Shown in pieces: positions 48,221 through 59,757 of a DNA stretch of 64,000 nucleotides; position 1 is the first letter of the stretch, and the number at the start of each line of letters is the position of its first letter. This DNA comes from Przewalskia tangutica (Eukaryota; Streptophyta; Magnoliopsida; Solanales; Solanaceae). The position numbers were made by a program, and so were the translations under genes. The stretch spans positions 7,124,307 through 7,188,306 of the forward strand of contig CM056724.1 in assembly GCA_029844215.1 (NCBI GenBank), given 5' to 3'. Under the pieces are notes generated by a model, which saw only the letters and a program-made list of their open reading frames with translations, was not told the DNA's origin and made no database searches.

Positions 48221-49640
48221 TCCCTGAATTTACAGGCATGTCCTTTCTTTCACCTTTACGCTGCATTCTTACATTCTTAGGTTCGCTGGAACTGATAGTT
48301 TTTGCTTTCACTCCCCTTGGCAGATTGCATTTGATATGGCAGAACTCAGCTTTTGTGGGGTTTCGTTTTTTCAATCCAACATTCTCTATTTCTCTTCAGA
48401 AGAGTTATGCAGGAGTATGTGAAATGGAAAGTTGCCTTTAGCAGTAAATTTAGGATCAGTGAAGGAGGTTTAACAAGAGACTACCATCTCCAAATTTGCA
48501 CACAAACAGTATCCTTTTCGAGGGAGGAAAATGCTACTTTCAGCTGTACTAGGAACATATATATGGTAAGAGTTTAACTTCTATACACTGACAATTGATC
48601 TGATTGGGGGTTACTTCATTTCGACCCACAGACAAAACCAGAGTTTAGAGAGTTGAATTTTTTGCACTGACCTTACTTTCGTCCTCAGTGTCATCATTCT
48701 CAAGAAAAAGGTAGTCATAGAAAATCTTAGACAGCTAAATCACGTTACAGTAATGTCAATGTTGTGTTCAAAACCTTGAAAAGAGATTATGTCGTGTTTA
48801 TGTGATAAATTTTGGCTTTACTACCTGAAAATGTAATTACAAGGTAGTGTTATTCACAAATACTCGGATAATTAACTTAATTATCCCCCCACTCCGTGAA
48901 TTACAAGGAGTCAAGGACGAATTGACAGATAACACCATTGATAAACTATACAAGGTAAGACTGAGTGTTCACGAATCACGATAGAAATTTGGGAGAATTT
49001 TAAAAAATTTCAAATATTTTAACTATGAAATATATACACACACAGAGTGTATTTATATACATATACACGTGAAAAATTATTAAAATTTTAACAAATATTG
49101 AATTTTGTAAGTATTAGACTTCAACATTAAGAATCTACCAATTTAAAATCCCGTATCCATTGTGAGGTGGATGGTTTATTTGGGGTCGATGCCTCCTAAA
49201 GAGTAACAAATGTACTTGCGAAGGTATCCACAAATTAAAATTCTGCTCGTGAATATAATAATTTGTTAGGTCGACTGGTCATAATGAGCTGAAAATTCTG
49301 TGTGAAAGGGTTTTCTCTCAACAGAATAAAGGCGAAGAAAATAAAAAAGATATCTAAGAGTGCTGTAGTAGTCGAACTACATACAAATTAACATGAACAT
49401 ACATTTATAACTATTACCTACAAAAATAATTACAAGGCATATAAACTATAATCTAGTAAGGATTAATATGTTCTTCCATAACAAAAAAATCAAAGAAACT
49501 CCGAGCGTATATTTTTTATTTCCCACTTGGATATTCAGTTATTTCCGATAAGATAATAGCAGAAAAAATACTCGAAGTCAAAACCTCTCACACTATTTGA
49601 ATAAGAGGAGAAAATTAATTTCAAGTACAAACGGATATAT
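48221..49640. other. AXR1 3' UTR and downstream intergenic sequence
   Basis: The 3' UTR presumably occupies the first few hundred bases. Nothing coding is seen beyond it. Confidence 0.4.
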
Positions 49641-51540
49641 GGACAACAACTATACCAACAATAAAATATCAAAGCAAACAAAAATAAATAATATGTAAGA
49701 GACATCAAATTTAGGTGGAAAAACTTGAAGAGAAAAAAATCACGGGACCTCCGCCCACAAAAGCTCCACTAAACTCAACAAGAGTTACAATATTGTTATC
49801 CAAATGGCTACAACATCAACACCAAACACTGAGCAACAATACATAAAAGATAACACCAAAATTAGTGGGAAAAAAAGAGAAATCACCCCAAAAAACGAGC
49901 TACTATTCGTGCTCGAAAACCTGGAGCTACAGACCACAAAATCCAATCTCCACCATTGAAATCCAAGAACCAGATGTTGAGAACCCTCAGTTCAAACTTG
50001 AGCACAATCCAAATCGGGAAACACAGTTTGAAGCGGACTGCTATAGCTGATTTTCTCTGGTGCGAAAATCAACATTTCTCTCACTTTTTCTCGCTATATT
50101 ACTGCTATTTATTCAGTCGTGTATTCATGAAATAAGACCTAAGTTGATCTTATTAATAGTGGGCTTTAGGGCAAAAATGGGCTTGGTCCAAAAGATATTT
50201 TATTTTTCCACATAGAAAGGGAAAAAGACGCAAAAATCCAACAATTTGAAACGACTCTGACTCATTAGATTGGGTTTATGCCACAATAATTAAGTCTCAT
50301 TTAAAGGAAAAGTGTTCCGACCAGGAATATATTTATATGTGGATTTGAATTCGATACTTTTGATTAAGAATGGAGGGGTGTATCAATCCTACAACAACCT
50401 TTGATGGTACCGAAAAAGTTATACACACTCGTGTATATATATTGATTAATTGTTCAAAAATATGCTTTAAATTCTTTTTACAAAAAATAAAATAAAAGTA
50501 CAGGCAGTCATCGTAAGATTATAAAGTGATGTTGGTTTTACATGTATCATGGGTTTTATGCTTTGGTTGTCAAATGTAAAAGGGTATTGTCGAAGGGTGT
50601 GTTTGGTACGACGGAAAATGTTTTTTTTTAGTATTTGGTAAGTAATATTATATGTAGAACATTTATATGTAATTTAATAAAATACTATAAGGGGTGGGGT
50701 TGACACGGGAGGGGGGGGAGTAGATGGTCAAAGGGAAGGGGTTGAGGCGTTGAGTGAGTAGAAAAGAGACAATCAACTTAAAATGACACTTATTAAAATT
50801 GTTTTCCCTACTTCCATTAAGGAACTCATTTTCCTTATATTTAAGGAACTTGTTTTATAAAATATTTTCTGCATACCAAACACATCCAAGACTGCACAAA
50901 TTGTTGTACATTCCAATTCTCTTGCGGGAAGAAATAAATATAAGGTGGAATACATTTACAAACCCTTAAATTTCGTTCAACCATTTGAATTACAATCAAT
51001 TGAGCACTTGAGTACATGATAAAACGTTCCTATTAAACAATTGAGGCACAAAATTTGAAAAAATGTAGCACACGTTTTCAGACGTTTATTACGTAGATAA
51101 GTTAATCACATAAAATATATCACATATTTTAATTGTACGCGAATTAAGCAAACACAAACCATTACTCTCTAAAAGTACATTTTTAAGAAACAGTTTCGAT
51201 AAAAAGACCCTTTTAAATAAAATTTTAATAATTTGACCAAATCGATTATGAATTTACTTGGTATTTATGGGCGCAATTTCTTAAAATATTTTTTTTAGGT
51301 AAATACAAAAAGGTGTTCAGACATAATAATATTGCATGATTACAATGATGTAACAATCTCACGATGTATAACTATCGCATTTAATTTTTTTTGTTTTTCC
51401 ACTCATTATGTCAAACCCAAAAGTAAAAAAAGTAAACAAGAATGTTGACTTGAGAGAAACTAGTAACGCGTTGTAATCAACTTTCTGGTACAGTGGTACT
51501 ACTTTTCATCAATTTTTCTTCCTTTTTTTATTTTTATTTT
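49641..51540. other. Intergenic sequence with no recognised gene
   Basis: It contains a frame of 61 codons at 49865-50050 with no domain, and AT-rich sequence. No element termini were resolved. Confidence 0.35.
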
Positions 51541-51797
51541 TTATGAGGGGAAAGTCCGAAAGCGAACACCCCACCTACATCGTGAGCCTCTTGGTGCGTG
51601 AGATGAATCGAGGATACGCGCGATATGGGCACTGTAAGGGAGATGACCAACGAGACACGAACCCAACAACAACTCTTGCAATATTTCAGCAAAGACTGTC
51701 ACCACACGGATTCGAACCCGCGACGTCGGGGTGGTTATACTCCAATCACCTTGCTACTTACCAACTCGTCTGTGCCCCTGGGGGCTCCTTTTTTTAA
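51541..51797 (-). mobile_element. tRNA-derived SINE
   Basis: On the minus strand the head GGGGCACAGACGAGTTGGTAA carries box A, and GGGTTCGAATCCGTGTGG carries a perfect box B. GC content is well above the flanks. It differs from the other SINE families here. Confidence 0.65.
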
Positions 51798-52989
51798 TTT
51801 ATAGTCTCACAAAAGTTATACATGTTGGGAATTATCTATTTAGTGGACTCACATCTTTAATATATTTATACACAGATATACTATCAATTCAAGAAATCTA
51901 TTTTTTTTATCTAATAAAGTATTATTTTTATGGGCTATATATAAATCTTATGTTATAAGGTATGAATTTTATATGCATAGAAACCTAGTTAACTCTTCAA
52001 TTATAATTTATATGTTCATAACTGAAGAGTTACACCTCTTATGAAAAGTTACCTTTGAAGAGTTGTGTTTCTTTCGAAAAGGTGTCTCAATGTTATATAT
52101 TTAGTTGTGATTCCTAAGTCTGTTACCAAATTCTTTTACTCTCTATCTCATTAAGAGAAATATACATAAAGAAAGTAACAAAACTTAGAAGATCACAACT
52201 TTCTTCAATCGGTTCTTACAATGGACTAAAGGTAAGTGCCCTTCGATTCTTCTAGTATTCATCATTGTCTAATGATTTACTTGCGATATTGCGTAGACCG
52301 TATAAAGTTTTCCAACAATACACACATTCGTGTGTATATGATCAGCTGCATGTAGTCCAAAAATATATTTAAAATGACGGTCAACGAAAGATTATAAAAT
52401 GATGTTGGTTTTACATGAATCATGAGTTTCATGTTTTGGTTTTTAATGTAAAAGGGTACTGTCTAAGACTGCGCAAATTATTGTACACCCCAATTCTTTT
52501 GCATGAAGAAATAAATAATATAAACATAAACTAGCTAGAACAAGAAGACGTAGTGTAGATGAGATCATGAAATAGTTTTAGAATTTTGGGTTTGTCCCGT
52601 GAGGCATTATGATTAAAAAGTACTAGAAGTATAAGTAGTTGGCTAAGACATAGTACCAAAGTTTCAACAATAATGTCTTGGTTCGCTTTTTATGTTAAAT
52701 GAACTACTTTTACCGCACAACGTTGAGGTGGCAAAGAGTACTTGAAAATGTTCAGAGGGAAGTAGATGAGGGTGGTGTGTGCCACGTTCAGAGGTGAAAT
52801 GGTGATGAGCCGAACAATCGTCAATTGATTTGAGGCGTGGACCAACGTGAGGGGGGGGGGGGGGTCAAAGCCGACCGTCAATTCTTTTAAGTTTTTGCTT
52901 TGCGATCATTCTCCCGTCAACACCCAAAAATTTAATTTCTCATAAGGTGCCGGCAGAGTTCTAAAAAGCAATATTCTCTACTGTAAAAA
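51798..52989. other. AT-rich intergenic sequence with a G14 run
   Basis: No gene is seen. A run of 14 G lies at 52851-52864. Confidence 0.4.
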
Positions 52990-53330
52990 AATAGATCTTG
53001 GGCCAAATTCAACTCGATCGCCCAATCCATATTAAAGAGATCACCCTTCCCTTGAATGGCCGATATGTGACTCTTTCACACCCCTCATCACACTTAGGAC
53101 TAGACATCTACTGCGTGAATAATTTAATATGGGGACCCAACATCGAAAATGAGAATTGCCATGCAAATAAATTAATCTTGAGTCTAATTCAATCCCAAAA
53201 ACTAGCTCAAGATGCGAGGATTGTTCAAGTCATATTAAAGCTTCACCAATCCCTTGAATGGCAGATGTGGGCTCTTTCATATCTAAGAAATCATAATTTT
53301 CAGTAAGGCGATTAAAATATGAAAAGTAAT
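52990..53330. repeat. TRIM-like fragment with two direct partial repeats
   Basis: CATATTAAAG...CCCTTGAATGGC...GTGACTCTTTCA (about 53024-53078) recurs as CATATTAAAG...CCCTTGAATGGC...GGGCTCTTTCA (about 53232-53280). Between them GCGTGAATAATTTAATATGG matches the block at 18470-18490. Confidence 0.4.
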
Positions 53331-53841
53331 CCTAAAAAGAAGTCAAAAGGATATATATATATTAACTATCAATTATGCAACCCTATATATATTGTCCACA
53401 ATAATCAATGAAAGGTAAGAAGCATATTCCTACAATTATTTATCTTTTCTTTTGCTTATTTCAAAAGGTTTCTATTAAAAGATTAAGCAAAATTTCAACT
53501 TGGTTGTAACAAGATATTTTTGATTTATTAATTGACAAGACACGAGTGAACATATCAAATGTGGAAAGGCACCATATGTTTAAAAGGTAAATAAGCCACC
53601 AAAATTAAAGACTAGAGAGTCAAGGTTTCGTTCAAAGGGAATTCACATGGGACATCAATCCAGTGTTTAGTCACAAAAAAGAAGAAGTTTAGTAACATGT
53701 AATGGGATGATTAAAATTCATCAATGTTTTAATTCATAGATGGACATGATTTTTTTTGTAATAGACGTTTTACCTTTTAGTGAGTATATTCAGTACGTAT
53801 TCGAATTAATTAAGTGTACTTGAATATATATATATATATAT

Positions 53842-54124
53842 TGAGATTAGTAGTGGCTAGTGTTTAGATAATATCAGTTGTTTACTCGATAGTTAGTTAT
53901 TAATAGTGATAGTTAGTTATTAAGTTTCTACATTTTGCAATGTTATCTTCGTAGTTTCTTTTATTGTACTTAGGTCCTCTCCCTCTTACTATATAAAGAG
54001 AGGCACCAGCTGTACTGTTCCTTAGAAGAAAAAATGGAAAGTTCTCGCACTGCTCTTCTTCTCTGCATCAATGAACTGTGATGCATGCATAGCGAGTTCA
54101 TAAGTGAGATACTGAAAATTATCA
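53842..54124 (+). repeat. 5' LTR (283 bp) of the 53.8-kb copia element
   Basis: It starts TGAGATTAGTAGTGGCTAG and ends AAAATTATCA. It holds a TATA box (CTATATAAAG, about 53989) and an internal tandem duplication of GATAGTTAGTTATTA. Confidence 0.93.
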
Positions 54125-57100
54125 TGGTATCAGAGCCTACAATTGCTAAAGATAGAGATTCGTAAGTTTTTTTTCTCCGATTATTGCGATTACGAGTTTA
54201 ATCGCGATTGCGATTGGGATTGCGGACTGGATCTGAAATTCGATTGCATATTCAGACGTGCAATTGATTGTGAGTGAGATTACTTATTTGTGTTGCTGAT
54301 TCTACTATCCCTATTTTCTGGTTTTCTCTGTTTTCTGGTTTTTTCTGTTGGTTGCTGTTTTCTGAGCATTAGATCGGTTGATATATAGTGATTATTGAGT
54401 TGTGATTTTGTTGTGTGCTCGATTATTCAATTGTGATGGAGAATGTGAACGATATAACACATGTGAATTCAAGTTTGGAAGAAAATTCGAATGCAAATGC
54501 GAATCTCAATATCATCGATCATAATAATCCTCTTTATTTGAGTGGTTCAAATACACCTGGATCTGTTCAGGTGGAAATTCAGCTGTCTGGCCTTGAGAAT
54601 TACACTCTATGGAGTCGCGCTATGAGGTTAACATTGTTGACTAAGAATAAGCTTGGTTTTATTGATGGCTCTGTCAAGAGGGATACATTTGGCCCCAATC
54701 AGACAAAGCAGTGGGACATATGTAATGCTATGATGATATCCTGAATTATGAAGAACCTAAACAAGAGTCTGCTTAGTGGTATTCTATACAGGTCTACTGC
54801 CTTCGCTGTTTGGAAAGACTTAAAGGAAAGGTTCGATAAAATTAACTCGTCGAGAGTGTATCAGCTCAAGAAGGAACTTACGATGCTTCACCAAGGGACA
54901 CTGCCTGTGTCCAATTATTATTCTAGAATGAAGGATCTCTGGGATGAAATTGACTCGATAGTACCTCCACCAACATGTGAGTGTGATAGTCCTCGAGAGT
55001 ACATACAACACCTGTCTAACCAAAAGTTGCTTGAGTTTCTTATGGGTCTCAAAGATGGATATAATCAAGCGAAGAGTCACATTCTACAAATATCTCCCAC
55101 ACCAAGTGTCAACCAAGCGTAATCCATGGTAGCTCAAGATGAGAGCCAGAAGATGATATCAGGTGGTTGTTTGATTGGTGGTGAAGTCAGCGATCCTTTG
55201 GCCTTGGTGAGTAAGTTTCCTCAGAATAAGCCAAGAAGCAAGTATATTCCAGGTGCCTTCTATGACTTTTGTAAATGAAAGGTCACACTAAGGCTGGTTG
55301 CTTCAAGTTGATGTTCTGTGATTACTGTAAGAATACATGTCATGTACGAGAAGGTTGCTACAAGCTGATAGGTTATCCTGAGATTGGAAGGGTAAAAAGA
55401 CAGTAAATATGGTACTCTCAGGAAATGTATCAGCAGGTGATGGTGCTACAGGACAACAAATGCAGTATGCAGGACACTTGACCCCTTATCAGAATGAACA
55501 GTTGAGCTCTATCTTGAGATCTTGTACACCAGCACAGTATGAGAAGGTGCTGGGAGCCTGGACATCAATCACAGATACAGCAGCCCCAAAAGTTCACATG
55601 GCAGGTAAGGTAAAGGCTATTGGTGATGATAGTCAGGATACTAGTTGGATAGTTGATTCTGGGGTGACAAATCATATGGTAAGTGATACTAGGATAATTA
55701 AAAAGTATAACTTGATAGAAAATGCAGGTAAGGTCCAGTTACCAACTGGGGATACAACTACAATAACCCAAACCGGAGACTGCAGGCTGACTGGAGGTGA
55801 TATTATACAGGGTGTCCTGTGTGTACCTAGTTTCAAGTTCAATCTCTTGTCAGTGTCCAAACTAACAAGAGAATTAAACTGTTGTGCAAGGTTCTTCCCT
55901 GACTTCTTTGTCTTACATGATCTCTTCACTGGGAAGGTGAAGGATATTGGTAGGGAAGTGGATGGGTTGTACATGTTGGACTCTGGGAGGAGCTACAGGC
56001 AGTCAGTTGTTGCACATGCCAATGCAGCAAGGATATCAATTTCATCTGCAGAAGTCCAAGCAGGAATGTGGCATAGGAGGATGGGCCATGTTCCTATGAG
56101 TGTATTAAGGAAAATAGATGCATTTGGTAATAAAGATAGTTTCAAAATAAGTCATTGTGAGATGTGTCCTAAGGCTAGGCAAGTCAGGCTACCCTTTCCC
56201 TTAAGTACTAATAGGGCAACTTTACCTTTTGACTTGTTACATGTTGATGTGTGGGGACCTTATAGAGTTCCCACTTACAATGGAATGAGATATTTCCTCA
56301 CTGTTGTTGATGACCACACTAGATGGACTTGGATATATTTGTTGAATGTTAAGTCAGATGTTTCTTCTGTCTTAAGGAACTTGTTTGTTGTTATTCAGAC
56401 ACAGTTTGATACTAAGGGTCTGAGTTTTTTAACAACACATGTGATGCATTATTCAAGCAACTGGGGATATTACATCAAACTTCTTGTCCATACACTCCCC
56501 AACGGAATGGAGTGGTGTAAATGAGGCATAGACATATTCTTGAAATAACAAGGGCCATCAAATTTCAGGGTCATCTGCCTGCAAGATTCTGGGGTGACTG
56601 TGTTGAAACAGCTGTGTACATTATCAACAGGGTTCCTTCTGTAGCTATTGGAAACATGTCCCCATATGAGAAGTTATTCAAGAAGAAACCTTGTTTTTCT
56701 CACTTGAGGGTTGTAAGATGCTTATGTTATGTAACAAATCTTGTCAAGAAGGATAAGTTTGACATCAGGACAGTTAAATCTATTCTACTTGGATATTCAG
56801 TAAGACACAAGGGCTACAAACTGTTGGACTTGGTGAATAAAACCATCATCATAAGCAGAGATGTAGCATTTTATGAGGACATTTTTCCATTCGATCAGGC
56901 CAAGCAGTCTGAGCAGCAGTCATGTGTTCCTGATCAAGATTATTTTCTTGAGTTTGAATCAGAAGTTGATACAACAAGAGATGGTGTTCCTCAGGTTGGT
57001 GAAGCAGATAATCATATTCCACTCAATACTGAGTTGGAATGTGTACCATTAGAGCATTTTGTAGCAAGCAGTAATGTGTCGAGTCAGAAATAGAAGACCA

Positions 57101-58942
57101 ATCAAGTCATTGGCCGGTCATGATGAGGATTCAGATATGGAGGAACATCAGAAATTCAACTTGTTGAAGCGCACAAAGAAAGCCCAGAGAGAAAACCCCC
57201 AACATGGTTGAAGGATTATATTCACTGTACATCAAACTCCAGGGCCATCCAAGCCAAATATCCACTGGCAAGGGCAATTGATTATACTGGGGTATCCAGA
57301 TCTTATCATAGTTTCTTGGCAAATATTTCAGTGAATAAGGAACCAACTTCCTATGTAGAGGCAGCAAATGATGAAAGGTGGATAGAAGGTATGAAGGCTG
57401 AACTCCAGGCTTTGGAGGATAACAAAACATGGGAGTTAGTGGATTTACCTGCTGACAAGAAGGCAATTGGTTGTAAGTGGGTATATAAGATTAAATACAA
57501 GGCGTCAGGAGAAGTTGAAAGATTCAAGGCAAGGCTTGTAGCAAATGGGTACAACCAAAGAGAAGGGATCGACTATCAGGACACATTCTCACCAGTGGCT
57601 AAAATGGTCATTGTGAGATCAGTCATATCTGTTCCTGCAGCAAGGGGGTGGACAATTCATCAAATGGACGTCTTCAATGTTTTTTTACAAGGAGATCTTC
57701 AAGAGGAGGTATACATGCAGTTGCCTCAGGGGTTCAATCACAGTCAGAAAAAAGTTTGCAGGTTGCTTAAGTCACTGTATGGTCTCAAGCAAGCATCTCG
57801 GCAGTGGAATATCAAGCTGACCACTGCTTTTTGGAGTCTGGGTTCACTCAAAGTCACTATGACTACTCTCTTCTCACAAAGAAGGAAAAAGATCAGATGG
57901 TGATAATATTGATTTATGTGGATGACCTCCTTATCACTGGAAATGATAAAGTTCTTATTGATTCAACAAAAGACATACTGCATCAGCACTTCAAGATTAA
58001 AGACCTTGGAGAGTTAAGGTATTTTTTGGGATTCGAATTTGCCAGGAACAAAGATGACATTGTGATGCACCAAAGGAAGTATACTCTGGAGCTGTTAGAG
58101 GATTTAAAGCTAACATAAGCAAAGCCCACAGGATCACATATGGAGCTTAATGTCCAATTAACTTATGTAGTTCTTGACAGTTATATGCTTTGACTGTCGC
58201 TAAAGGATTTAAAGTTGATTCCAGCATCCAAGACTTGCTAATGGAGGATCCTTCACAGTTTCAAAGACTTATTGGTCGACTTTTGTATCTAACCAATACT
58301 CGACCTGACATAGCATTTGTTGTGCAATGCATCAGTCAATTTATGCAGGCCCCAAAGGTTTCTCATATGACAGCAACATACATGATTGTTAGGTATCTCA
58401 AGATATCACCGTGGTTGTGGATCTTACGCCTGCCGCGAGATCGCTAAGATCTTTCAAAGATACCGTGATGCCGACCGAGCTTGCCTCAATACTAGAAGGT
58501 CTGTGACTGGCTATGTCGTATTCTTTGGCAAAGCATTGATATCTTGGAAGTCGAAGAAACAGCCTACGATTTCCAGAAGTTCTGCAGAGGCGGAGTATAG
58601 AAGCCTGACTTCTGTTGTGGCAGAGATAGTTTGGATTGCTGGATTATTTTCTGAGCTGGGAACTTGCTTGAATCTGCATGTTCCTGTATTTTGCGATAGT
58701 AAGCCCGCTATTCAAATAGCTGCTAATCCAGTTTTTCATGAGCGGACCAAGCATATTGACATCGATTGTCACTTCATTCGCGAGAAAGTGCAGCAGGGGT
58801 TGGTTTCTCCTTTCTATCTTGCTACTGTCGAACAACCAGCCGACCTACTGACTAAAGCACTTACGCAGAAGCAACACACCTATCTTTTATCCAAGCTAGG
58901 CCTGAAAAGTCTTTTTTCCGGACCTAGCTTGAGGGGGGATAT

Positions 58943-59225
58943 TGAGATTAGTAGTGGCTAGTGTTTAGATAATATCAGTTGTTTACTCGATGGTTAGTTA
59001 TTAATAGTGATAGTTAGTTATTAAGTTTCTACATTTTGCAATGTTATCTTCGTAGTTTCTTTTATTGCATTTAGGTCCTCTCCCTCTTACTATATAAAGA
59101 GAGGCACCAACTGTACTGTTCCTTAGAAGAAAAAATGGAAAGTTCTCGCACTGCTCTTCTTCTCTGCATCAATGAACTGTGATGCATGCATAGCGAGTTC
59201 ATAAGTGAGATACTGAAAATTATCA
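58943..59225 (+). repeat. 3' LTR (283 bp) of the 53.8-kb copia element
   Basis: Same length as the 5' LTR with four substitutions, followed by (AT)n. Confidence 0.93.
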
Positions 59226-59757
59226 ATATATATATATTATGGCAAACACACCCATGTTGGGCGTTATATCAGTACCACATTGTGGTGAACTGAACTTGAA
59301 TATATACCACAAGGTTAAACAAAAAAATACGACTAGTAATATTAAGTAAGATAAGAACTAAGAAGTGACCAGCTTGCAAGTTTACCTTAAGAATGTGCAA
59401 TGAGAATGAAATCATATAGAACATAGAAGAATACCATCCGTTTTTTCTCATAAATTAGCATTAGAAAGATAATATGGTGGGATCATACGGCCCGTCAAAC
59501 CATGTGCTCTATCAAAGTCATATTACAAAAAAAAAAAAAAAACCTGACTAGACATTGACACAAATCTTTAAATATTTGGCTCAATTTATATTACAGTTCA
59601 GTTTCCTTTCACTTAGATACAATATTACTTAAATTTTATTCGCGATTCCCCTCTTACTATTTTACTCAAAATTTAGCTGACTCTGTGAAATTATGTAAGA
59701 GCTGAGTTAGAATTGACGAATTTGTTGGTAGAGAGCGCTTTGATTGATCTATAGTCA
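59226..59757. other. Region between the copia 3' LTR and the LBD stop codon
   Basis: It holds the right half of the AT microsatellite, an A16 run at 59527-59542 and presumptive LBD 3' UTR. No other gene is seen. Confidence 0.45.

Larger units (their letters stand above)
53842..59225 (+). mobile_element. Ty1-copia LTR retrotransposon, coding-defective (5.38 kb)
   Basis: LTRs of 283 bp lie at 53842-54124 and 58943-59225 (TGA...TCA, four mismatches, about 1.4%). The primer site TGGTATCAGAGCC is at 54125-54137 and the polypurine tract GAGGGGGGA precedes the 3' LTR. Gag starts at ATG 54436 and shows LENYTLWSRAM and LKERFDKINSSRVYQLKKEL, then a zinc knuckle at about 55320-55375. Protease has WIVDSGVTNHMV, where DSGA is usual. 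Next are pre-integrase (MWHRRMGH), integrase, RT with FLQGDLQEEVYM and YVDDLLITGND (57915 onward) and RNase H with SRSSAEAEY. In-frame stops at 54742, 55120 and 56518 and several frameshifts make it non-autonomous. It sits in an AT microsatellite. Confidence 0.93.

Noticed and set aside
52851..52864. G14 run as a possible G-quadruplex
   Set aside because: It is a single homopolymer with no gene nearby, and length is unreliable in assemblies.
52998..53306. 102-codon frame on the plus strand
   Set aside because: It coincides with a TRIM-like fragment containing direct repeats; its protein shows no domain.
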